Of a DNA stretch of 8,515 nt, positions 1 through 5,793 are shown piece after piece; positions within the stretch are counted from its first letter, which is position 1; every line of letters begins with the position of its first letter. The stretch spans positions 1-8,515 of the forward strand of contig JBBRHH010000249.1 of the NCBI GenBank assembly GCA_038222915.1, written 5' to 3'. Origin of the DNA: JBBRHH01 sp038222915. GTDB lineage: Bacteria; Planctomycetota; Phycisphaerae; Tepidisphaerales; Tepidisphaeraceae. Below the pieces are notes generated by a model. It was not told the DNA's origin and made no database searches. It saw only the letters and a list, made by a program, of their open reading frames with translations. A program made the translations under genes and the position numbers.

Positions 1-581
1 ACCAGGGCCGGTGCCAAAACGTTTACGCGAATACCGCGCGGCGCGTAATAGGCCGCACACGATTTACTGAATCCGATGATTGCCGATTTGCAAGCGGCAT
101 AGGCGTGTGTCGCAAAGAAGCGTGGCGCAGGATTGTTTGCCAGAACGGATCCCATGTTCAAGATGCTGCCGCCGGTGTTTTGAGCCATGAATTGTCGAAC
201 GGCCGCGCGACTGGAGTTGAACAACGAGGTGAGGTTCATGTCGATCGTGTACTCCCAGCCTTCATCGGTGATCTCATGGAGCGGTCCGTCGCCTGCGGAA
301 CGCCCACTTCCGCCGGCCACATGATAAAGGCCGTGAAATCCGCCAAAAACGTCAATTGCTTTGGCAATGGCCAGCGGCGCCGTGGCCGGATCGATGGCGT
401 CTCTGGCGAGCGCGAAGGCAGACGCGCCCAAGGATGTTTCTGCCATTTCACCGCTGGCAGGGTCCCGCCCCACAACAACGACTTTTGCACCCGCCGTTAC
501 GCACGCCCGGGCAGCGGAAAGACCAAGGCCGGTCGTTCCGCCAACGATGACGATGACTTTGTTTTTCAGTGATAATTCCAC
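1..581 (-). CDS. Short-chain dehydrogenase/reductase (SDR), 3' end beyond the window
   Basis: This is an NAD(P)-dependent oxidoreductase of the classical SDR family, presumably cytosolic, substrate unknown. I read it by translating the minus strand from a GTG at 581; 193 residues are visible. Since classical SDRs are about 250 residues, some 55-60 are probably missing at the C-terminus. Visible motifs are the Rossmann dinucleotide loop VGGTTGLG (residues 13-20), an acidic/basic site after strand beta-2 (VVVVGRD, 34-40; R39 would suit NADP(H) but this is not decisive), HVAGG (87-91, the usual NNAG position), NLTS (116-119), the catalytic serine in NMGSV (S145) and YAACK (Y161, K165). The N-S-Y-K tetrad is complete, so the enzyme should be active. 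It lies 21 bases after the permease stop, in the same frame, with a TAA between. No Shine-Dalgarno is visible before the GTG. The GTG is chosen because it puts the first beta strand at the normal distance from the N-terminus. Confidence 0.9.
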   Translation of the reverse strand, partial: MELSLKNKVIVIVGGTTGLGLSAARACVTAGAKVVVVGRDPASGEMAETSLGASAFALARDAIDPATAPLAIAKAIDVFGGFHGLYHVAGGSGRSAGDGPLHEITDEGWEYTIDMNLTSLFNSSRAAVRQFMAQNTGGSILNMGSVLANNPAPRFFATHAYAACKSAIIGFSKSCAAYYAPRGIRVNVLAPAL

Positions 582-590
582 GATGGGCTG

Positions 591-596
591 ATTATA
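591..596 (-). promoter_or_regulatory. TATAAT, possible -10 element just before the SDR start
   Basis: A perfect TATAAT lies on the minus strand between the permease stop and the SDR GTG. It ends 9 bases before the GTG, so a transcript from it would be almost leaderless, which would fit the missing Shine-Dalgarno. No -35-like hexamer lies at 16-18 bases and there is no extended -10 TG. It may therefore be a chance match, with the SDR simply transcribed from upstream. Confidence 0.2.
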
Positions 597-602
597 ACGG
601 AA

Positions 603-3600
603 TTAAGTGGCGGATCGTCCCGACTGCAACAACGCGAGTGGCTCGGTGCGAGCTGCCGCTGCCGCCGGCCAGAGGCTGGCAACGAATGCTACTACGACAA
701 TGATTCCGAGTCCCGTGAAAACGATCGGCCAAGGCACCGCCAGTGACGGACCGTAACCGATGTTGGACCTGCTCAGGCCATTTGCGTCCACACTCATCAA
801 AAGGCCCGCCGTCAATCCCAGTACGCACCCAACAAGGCCAAGAAGAATACCCTCTGCCAATATCAGACGCAGCACCTGGCCGCGGGTTACGCCAATGCTG
901 CGCAGAATTCCAAGCTGCCAGTGGCGCGTGCGGACACTTGCCATGATCGTGTTGGTGACCCCGAGCGACGCCACGATAATCGCCGCCAGCGCCACACTGC
1001 TTACCAAGTGCAGCAGGCGATGAAATCCCTGTTGGATCCTCGCCTTCACATGTCGCACGTCATAGGCGGTCAAGCCCCACGCCCCTACGCGATCTTTAAT
1101 GCTTTGCTCGACATCCTTCCGGGGTCCTGCGGAGGGGTTCAGATTCACGGCCGCGAAGAGCGCACCGCGCACACCAAAGTCACGCACCGCATCATCTCTG
1201 CTGCCAAATACGCTCGACACCGACCGATCTTCGAACTGCCGGCCCATGTCGTGCATGCTCACCATCACGTCAATGCCCGGCGACCAGACGATCCCGGCGA
1301 TCGTGTAGTCCACGTCACCGGCCACAGCCGAGACTGTCAGCGGAAACTTGTCGCCGACCTTAACACCCTTCATCTGCCGGAACTCGTCAGTCACAATGAG
1401 ATAACGGCCTGGCACGTTGGATTGGATTTCCGCTGGAGAAAGCGGGACCGATTCTCCGGGTTCTGATTTGATCAGATAGCGGTCACCCTGCTGCTGCCGC
1501 ACATCGCCGCGAATCGAGGTTCCGTTTGCAAGAGTGACGCCTTCTGCCTGCATGACACCCGCGGCAGCGGGCACGGACTGCTCCTCGCCGCCTTGCCACC
1601 GAACAACAATCGTATCGCCGGCCCGCTGCAGATTGCCGCGAAGTTGCGTGCCATCCTTCAACGTCACGACATGCAGGTTCAACTTATAAACCGCGAACGC
1701 ATTCATCCGCTTCTGCTCATCGGCCGTAGGAATTTGCCCGTCGTTGCGTCGAAAATCGAGCTGCATCATCCGCAGCGCCTTCTCCGGATCAACACCAAAG
1801 AACATCGTGCTGTTCGCTCCCAACCCCTTGGCTACGGCAAGAAAGTTGCTGCCCACCCCCGGCACCACGACGTATATCGGCAATACGTCATTCGAATTGA
1901 CGCCGGAAACCTGCTTGAGCATCTCGACCTGCGCATCATCAATGCCGAATGGAGACATGATGAACATGTCAGGAAACTTGTCGGGCAAGACCCAACCGCT
2001 GAGCATTGTGTTGCCGTTGGTTTCGAGCACGACAAGTGTAGAGAGGCCAACCATAAGGGCGGCGGCCGTACCCGCAGCGCGCCAGATGCTCCCCGTCAAC
2101 TGCTGCCGCAGCAGCGTATAATTCACGCGAAACACCTGCGCCAGCAACCACGCAAATATTTTTTCCACAATCCATACGCACGCGGGCGCCGTCAGGAAGA
2201 ATCCCAGCATGAGCGACGGAAGCCCAACTGCGAAATGTGCATAAAAGCGAAGCGCCTTTGGCAAGCCGGGGAATAACGTCAGAAATGGATCGATTGAAAT
2301 CAGCAATAACCCAATCAGAAGCGCAATCACCGGCATTCGTCTGGAGGTTGGTTTTGCGAGCGGCGTCATCCCTTCCAGCGGACTGACCCGCGTCGCGCTC
2401 CACGCGGGCAACAGACTTGCTCCAAGCGCCGCAATCATTGTCCCCACAACGGCGAAAATGATCCCCCCGAAGCTGAAGATTGCACCCGATGCGAACATGT
2501 CGTTGAACTTCCACACCAGTAGCCGGATCCAGATCCAACCCAGGACCAGCCCGACAGCAACGCCGGCACTCGCCAGCAAAAGTGCCTCGAAGATTACCAG
2601 CATTGCAATCTGCCTGCGGAACGCGCCGATTGATCGCAACATTGCCAGGATTCTGGATCGCTCTGAAACACCCATGCTCAGCGTGGAAAACACGATGAAC
2701 GTCGCGGCCAACATCGAAATAGCCCCACCCATATAACTCAGAAAATCGGCACCCTGCAGCATCTGTTCGAGTTTCTCTTTGCTGTCGCGGGCGGTCGTAT
2801 ATTTCAGAAACGGATAGGCGGTCGCCAACTGTCCTTCCAGCGATTTTGCAAATGCCCGGGGATCGACGCCCTGATTCAGATCGATGAGGATGCTGTTGAC
2901 CCGCTCGGGCGTGCCATAAAACTCCTGGAGCGTTCGGAGTGGAACATAGATCGTTTGCGAGTTTTGCGCGAGGATCGCCGGCTTGTGAACTATGCCGACG
3001 ATTGTCAGTTTGAGTTGAATTCCCGCCGGCGCGGTTGTTGCTGGCAGCGTTGTTGCCACTGGGTTGGGCGTGGCCGGCGCAGTTGACGCGGTCGTTGTGG
3101 GCATGCGCGGCGGCAATGGCAGGATAATCGTGTCCCCCACGCGAAGCGGGGGTCTCTTCTCGTCGGCCGTATCGCCCTTCGCCAAGAGCTTTGCGGCCTC
3201 CTGATCGATGACCGTTACGTTGCCCCGCTCTCCACTAAACCATCCCCCGCCCGATCCGGGCTCCATTGGCTGCGCTGTCACGGCGGTATCGACCGGCAGC
3301 AGCACCCCCACCACATTCACCTCGCGGTGGGGCAGCGGCTTGCCCTGTGGATCCAGAACCTTTGTGTCGGCCTCAAGCCGCCCGGCAACCCGGTTGACTC
3401 TGGTATCTTTCCCGATCTGCAGCAGAACCGTTTCCGGGATATCTCCGCGATACTCGCTTTTGCGCGTGATGGTTACATCCGTCGTCCCCATATATTGCAT
3501 CAGGTACTGACGAATGACCTCTTTCACCGATGCGTAGCCGCTGGTGACGGCGACGACGAGACTGACGGAGACGGCAATCGCCGCTACCGTGAGCCCAACG

Positions 3601-3650
3601 CGCACGCGATGTGAGATGAAATTGGCTAAGGCGAGTCGTCCGACGGCCAT
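603..3650 (-). CDS. ABC transporter permease, FtsX/MacB-type, two FtsX domains, about 10 membrane helices
   Basis: This 1015-residue inner-membrane protein should pair with the ATPase encoded 6 bases upstream. Visible order: helix 1 (about 17-38); a first MacB_PCD-like extracytoplasmic domain (39-300) interrupted by a Thr/Ala/Pro-rich linker (181-210); an FtsX domain with helices near 306-328, 346-378 and 388-415, closing with RVSPLEGM (421-428); two further helices (438-462, 468-498); helix 7 (523-545); a second extracytoplasmic domain (546-875) with a repeat-bearing insertion; and a second FtsX domain with helices near 880-905, 924-952 and 970-1000, closing with ARTEPLALLQ. The VGD...VGI/AGI pattern of MacB_PCD occurs in both ectodomains. 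The layout resembles the large duplicated YbbP/BceB-like permeases rather than four-helix MacB or LolC/E. Such proteins usually move lipids, lipoproteins or peptides, or relay force to periplasmic partners; the substrate cannot be read from this sequence. The ATG at 3650 has an AGGGGGAGA ribosome site. Confidence 0.9.
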   Translation of the reverse strand: MAVGRLALANFISHRVRVGLTVAAIAVSVSLVVAVTSGYASVKEVIRQYLMQYMGTTDVTITRKSEYRGDIPETVLLQIGKDTRVNRVAGRLEADTKVLDPQGKPLPHREVNVVGVLLPVDTAVTAQPMEPGSGGGWFSGERGNVTVIDQEAAKLLAKGDTADEKRPPLRVGDTIILPLPPRMPTTTASTAPATPNPVATTLPATTAPAGIQLKLTIVGIVHKPAILAQNSQTIYVPLRTLQEFYGTPERVNSILIDLNQGVDPRAFAKSLEGQLATAYPFLKYTTARDSKEKLEQMLQGADFLSYMGGAISMLAATFIVFSTLSMGVSERSRILAMLRSIGAFRRQIAMLVIFEALLLASAGVAVGLVLGWIWIRLLVWKFNDMFASGAIFSFGGIIFAVVGTMIAALGASLLPAWSATRVSPLEGMTPLAKPTSRRMPVIALLIGLLLISIDPFLTLFPGLPKALRFYAHFAVGLPSLMLGFFLTAPACVWIVEKIFAWLLAQVFRVNYTLLRQQLTGSIWRAAGTAAALMVGLSTLVVLETNGNTMLSGWVLPDKFPDMFIMSPFGIDDAQVEMLKQVSGVNSNDVLPIYVVVPGVGSNFLAVAKGLGANSTMFFGVDPEKALRMMQLDFRRNDGQIPTADEQKRMNAFAVYKLNLHVVTLKDGTQLRGNLQRAGDTIVVRWQGGEEQSVPAAAGVMQAEGVTLANGTSIRGDVRQQQGDRYLIKSEPGESVPLSPAEIQSNVPGRYLIVTDEFRQMKGVKVGDKFPLTVSAVAGDVDYTIAGIVWSPGIDVMVSMHDMGRQFEDRSVSSVFGSRDDAVRDFGVRGALFAAVNLNPSAGPRKDVEQSIKDRVGAWGLTAYDVRHVKARIQQGFHRLLHLVSSVALAAIIVASLGVTNTIMASVRTRHWQLGILRSIGVTRGQVLRLILAEGILLGLVGCVLGLTAGLLMSVDANGLSRSNIGYGPSLAVPWPIVFTGLGIIVVVAFVASLWPAAAAARTEPLALLQSGRSAT
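1437..1664 (-). repeat. Two tandem beta-rich protein repeats within the permease ectodomain
   Basis: Permease residues 663-695 and 706-738 align with each other at a spacing of 43 residues. Shared positions include TLKDGTQLRG against TLANGTSIRG, then GDTIVV against GDRYLI, then a GGEE or PGES turn followed by SVP. The pattern DGT-x-x-x-G, GD, hydrophobic strand, acidic turn, VP suggests small SH3-like or Sm-like beta-barrel strands, a fold assignment I infer rather than see. The two copies differ strongly at the DNA level, so the duplication is old. Confidence 0.6.
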
Positions 3651-3656
3651 GTGGTG

Positions 3657-4415
3657 TTAGTCTCCCCCTACCCCGGCACCGCGAAGCGATTCCTGATAAC
3701 GAATCGCCAGACCCTCCCCACCGTTGGTCGCCTGCGTGGCGAATCTTTCGATGATATTGCCGTCACGCATGACGAGCACATCCTGGGCATAGGTCGCCAC
3801 CGACGGCTCGTGGGTTACCATGACGATGGTCTTGTTGTGGATCACCGATAGATCGCGCAACAGTTCACAGACCGCGCGGCTGTTGTTCGAATCGAGATTG
3901 CCCGTGGGTTCATCGGCGAGAATGACGGCCGGGTCGGTGATGAGCGCTCGCCCGATGGCGACTCGTTGCTGTTCGCCGCCGCTCATGACGTCGGGCCGAT
4001 GCTCTCGGCGGTGCGAGAGGCCCAGCGTGTCCAGCAGTTCGTCCACGCGCGGGGCGACTTCGCGGAGGCTCTTGCCTTCCAGCGTCAGCGGTAGAGCCAT
4101 GTTCTCGGCGGCCGAGAGAGTCGGGATCAGGTTAAAGGATTGGAAGACGAGCCCGATGTGGCGGCGGCGGAAGAGCGTGAGGGTGCGATCGTTCATAGCC
4201 CCGATGTCTTCGCCGCGAATCAGGATCCGCCCGCCGTCTACGCCGGCGAGGCCGGCCAGCAGGTGAAGGAGCGTGCTCTTGCCCGATCCGCTGGCGCCCA
4301 TGATGGCGAGGAACTGGCCTTGGGGGACTGAAAAGCTAACGCCGCGCAGCGCCGTCACGGCTCGATCCCCCTGCCGAAAGATTTTCGTAACGTTCTCGAC
4401 TACAAGTGGCTCCAT
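3657..4415 (-). CDS. ABC transporter ATP-binding protein, MacB/LolD/YbbA class
   Basis: This 252-residue cytoplasmic ATPase powers the permease encoded next. All catalytic motifs are present: Walker A GASGSGKST (40-48), Q-loop glutamine Q92 in VFQSFNLIPTL, signature MSGGEQQ (144-150), Walker B VILADEP (164-170) with catalytic E169, D-loop GNLD (172-175) and switch histidine H202 in MVTHEP. The FQSFNLIPTLSAAENM stretch and the LADEPTGNLD form are typical of the MacB/LolD/FtsE exporter branch. A tail of about 30 residues follows the core and is slightly longer than in LolD. The ATG at 4415 is supported by GAGGAG a few bases upstream and by a promoter match at 4439-4467. The gene ends 6 bases before the permease ATG, and its last codons contain the permease ribosome site, so translation of the two is probably coupled. 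I leave the symbol blank because macB, lolD and ybbA cannot be told apart from sequence alone. Confidence 0.95.
   Translation of the reverse strand: MEPLVVENVTKIFRQGDRAVTALRGVSFSVPQGQFLAIMGASGSGKSTLLHLLAGLAGVDGGRILIRGEDIGAMNDRTLTLFRRRHIGLVFQSFNLIPTLSAAENMALPLTLEGKSLREVAPRVDELLDTLGLSHRREHRPDVMSGGEQQRVAIGRALITDPAVILADEPTGNLDSNNSRAVCELLRDLSVIHNKTIVMVTHEPSVATYAQDVLVMRDGNIIERFATQATNGGEGLAIRYQESLRGAGVGGD
3661..3669 (-). promoter_or_regulatory. Ribosome binding site of the permease
   Basis: AGGGGGAGA on the minus strand ends 10 bases before the permease ATG at 3650 and lies inside the last codons of the ATPase gene. It supports the chosen permease start and suggests translational coupling between the two subunits. 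Confidence 0.6.
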
Positions 4416-4418
4416 CAG

Positions 4419-4425
4419 TCTCCTC
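4419..4425 (-). promoter_or_regulatory. Ribosome binding site of the ABC ATPase
   Basis: GAGGAGA on the minus strand, 3 bases before the ATG at 4415 (4 bases from the AGGAG core). This is a strong though closely spaced Shine-Dalgarno, and it supports the start. Confidence 0.65.
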
Positions 4426-4438
4426 AGGCCAACCGTGA

Positions 4439-4467
4439 ACTATAGCCATGGAGAAAGAGGGTCACAA
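4439..4467 (-). promoter_or_regulatory. Sigma-70-like promoter of the ABC transporter operon
   Basis: On the minus strand TTGTGA (4462-4467) and TATAGT (4439-4444) are separated by exactly 17 bases. They match the -35 and -10 consensus at 4 or 5 of 6 positions each. Transcription would start near 4432, giving a leader of roughly 17 bases that contains the GAGGAG ribosome site. It lies in the 76-base gap between the GNAT stop and the ATPase start, which makes the ABC genes their own transcription unit rather than a continuation of the GNAT gene. No operator-like palindrome was seen around it. Confidence 0.6.
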
Positions 4468-4491
4468 GCTACGATCTGAAACCAAAGCGGT

Positions 4492-5601
4492 CTAGCGGCG
4501 CTTCAGGATGAGGCGGTATAGGGGCACATCCTTTGCCCCCAGCCGGTATTTGTAATCCTCGGTTCCGCGCAGGAAGTCGAAGGTTGGAAAGCCGCCTTCG
4601 ATTGCTTCGCGAATGGCGATGGCGGAGCTGACGGTTCCGGGGCTCCACTGTTTTTGGGCCGGGTCGAAGCCGACGTTGTAGATCATTGGGCCGGCCGGCG
4701 ATCGAAACGAAAAGACGCATGCGGCAGGTGTATCGTTGACCATCAGGAAGCGCAGGGACATGCGGCCTTCGCGGATCATATCTGCGCCGACCCGCATCAT
4801 GAAGGGACGCAGATATTTGCGGACATCTTCGGCCTTGTCGCCGCCGTGGGCTTCGAGGAAATCCAGACCCTTGACGACCCACGCCGACAAATCCGCCTGA
4901 TCGGCGGCGCTGACCAGCCTCGCGTTGCCCTGGGTTTCGGCCTTGCGCAGACGCCTGCGTGATTCGCGCCGCTCGTGGCCGTCCAGCGTTTCCCAGTATT
5001 CTTCGAAGGTTTTGGGCAGCGTGATCTGGACGCTTGGCTCGTTGCTCGTCTCCTCGAACGTGAAGCCGGCCTGTTCGACGAGGCGGGGCAGGAGAGTGCG
5101 CGTCGCTGACGGCGCGGATACGTTCTGCAGTACGAGGCCGCTGACGCTGTGGTCCCAAAGTTTTGCCAGGAGCGAAAGGATGGCGCGCCAGGCTTCCTGG
5201 GCGAGTGCGGCATCCTCGATCACGAGGGGATCGATGTAGTCGCTTACGCCGGTGCCCGGGGTTTCCAAATATCCCCCGGCGGCAATTTGAAGGGGCAGAA
5301 CCGCGAGCAGACGTGTTTCGCGGCGGACGGTGATGAGTCGAAACTTGTCGGATGCTACGAACTGCGCGGCGACGCCACGCTGCCAGGTGCTGCAGGCGAA
5401 TGGGGTGGCCGACTTGCTGGAGTCGGCGAGTGCGTCCCATTCGGCGAGGAAGGCGCGATCGGCCGGGAAGGTGCGGGCGCAGGTGGCTACGATGCCGTTG
5501 GATTCGAGGGGATCAAACGGGTGTCCGCCACCGCGACCTATGCGCAACTCCCCTGCGAATAGAGATTTAATAGCCCCTTTGAGGGCGTGCTTCAAAGACA
5601 T
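4492..5601 (-). CDS. GNAT-fold acetyltransferase, CelD/BcsL-FemAB-like (PF13480 type)
   Basis: This 369-residue, probably cytoplasmic protein resembles the CelD/BcsL acetyltransferases linked to cellulose and exopolysaccharide production. The N-terminal part carries the family pattern of a tryptophan helix followed by TPF and a second tryptophan (WDALADSSKSATPFACSTW, 55-73). The C-terminal GNAT domain (about 190-345) starts with a basic helix, HERRESRRRLRKAE (209-222), and contains LRFLMVNDTPAACVFSF (283-299), a YNVGFDP strand (308-314) and the closing FDFLRGTEDYKYRLGA (341-356), a hallmark of this family and of the related FemAB fold. The substrate is unknown. I chose the ATG at 5601; a GTG at 5610 is an alternative, and neither has a clear Shine-Dalgarno. 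The reading frame stays open far upstream through the antisense strand of dnaB, so automated callers may wrongly extend it. The gene is divergent from dnaB and 76 bases from the ABC operon, which has its own promoter. Confidence 0.85.
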   Translation of the reverse strand: MSLKHALKGAIKSLFAGELRIGRGGGHPFDPLESNGIVATCARTFPADRAFLAEWDALADSSKSATPFACSTWQRGVAAQFVASDKFRLITVRRETRLLAVLPLQIAAGGYLETPGTGVSDYIDPLVIEDAALAQEAWRAILSLLAKLWDHSVSGLVLQNVSAPSATRTLLPRLVEQAGFTFEETSNEPSVQITLPKTFEEYWETLDGHERRESRRRLRKAETQGNARLVSAADQADLSAWVVKGLDFLEAHGGDKAEDVRKYLRPFMMRVGADMIREGRMSLRFLMVNDTPAACVFSFRSPAGPMIYNVGFDPAQKQWSPGTVSSAIAIREAIEGGFPTFDFLRGTEDYKYRLGAKDVPLYRLILKRR

Positions 5602-5708
5602 TGCGACCACACACTGGTTTATCGGCGACCAAGCGTAACGGGTTGGGGGGATGTGGACAATTGGTTGAGAGGTTGTCACCCTATCAAGTTTGGAATGCGG
5701 TGTGGATT

Positions 5709-5732
5709 CCCGGGCGTTACCATTGCCCTGGG
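5709..5732. repeat. Short imperfect inverted repeat upstream of dnaB
   Basis: CCCGGGC (5709-5715) can pair with GCCCTGGG (5725-5732) in a 7-base-pair stem with one bulged T and a 9-base loop. It sits just upstream of the proposed dnaB -35 element. No T-run follows on either strand, so it does not look like an intrinsic terminator. It could be an operator or a chance GC-rich match. Confidence 0.35.
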
Positions 5733-5742
5733 CGTATCTAAG

Positions 5743-5772
5743 TTGCCACAATCGCCGATTCGCGGTTAGCAT
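5743..5772 (+). promoter_or_regulatory. Candidate sigma-70-like promoter of dnaB
   Basis: TTGCCA (5743-5748, 5 of 6 to the -35 consensus) and TAGCAT (5767-5772, 4 of 6 to the -10 consensus) are 18 bases apart. Transcription would start near 5779, leaving a leader of about 15 bases that contains the AAGGA ribosome site. A second AT-rich match, TATAAG at 5779-5784, overlaps the ribosome site and has no -35 partner. Confidence 0.4.
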
Positions 5773-5781
5773 TTTGTTTAT

Positions 5782-5786
5782 AAGGA
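5782..5786 (+). promoter_or_regulatory. Ribosome binding site of dnaB
   Basis: AAGGA lies 7 bases before the ATG at 5794, an optimal spacing. It supports this start over internal methionines. Confidence 0.6.
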
Positions 5787-5793
5787 TGTTGCG

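Larger units (their letters stand above)
5602..5793. other. Divergent intergenic region between the GNAT gene and dnaB
   Basis: These 192 bases must hold the promoters of both genes. The dnaB side has a reasonable promoter and ribosome site (listed separately). The minus-strand side has only a weak candidate, TTGTCC (5655-5660) and TACGCT (5632-5637) with a 17-base spacer. The region also contains a short imperfect hairpin at 5709-5732 and two copies of TGTGGA (5652 and 5701). No tRNA, small ORF with a ribosome site, or riboswitch-like fold was recognised. Confidence 0.6.

Noticed and set aside
105..572. Plus-strand ORF of 155 codons.
   Set aside because: It is the complement of the SDR gene, whose minus-strand translation has a full set of SDR motifs. 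The plus-strand product has none.
1593..2276. Plus-strand ORF of 227 codons.
   Set aside because: It is antisense to the FtsX permease; the product is low-complexity, Arg/His/Gln-rich, with no recognisable domain.
4469..5440. Minus-strand ORF of 323 codons in another frame of the GNAT gene.
   Set aside because: It is extremely Arg/Pro-rich, typical of a shifted frame in GC-rich coding DNA, and competes with a clear acetyltransferase frame.
3700..5793. A replication origin, suggested by the skew change, dnaB and scattered DnaA-box-like words (for example 2161, 3836, 5652, 8370).
   Set aside because: The boxes are imperfect, scattered and mostly inside genes, at about the chance frequency. 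There is no AT-rich unwinding region and no dnaA, dnaN or gyrB neighbour in the window.
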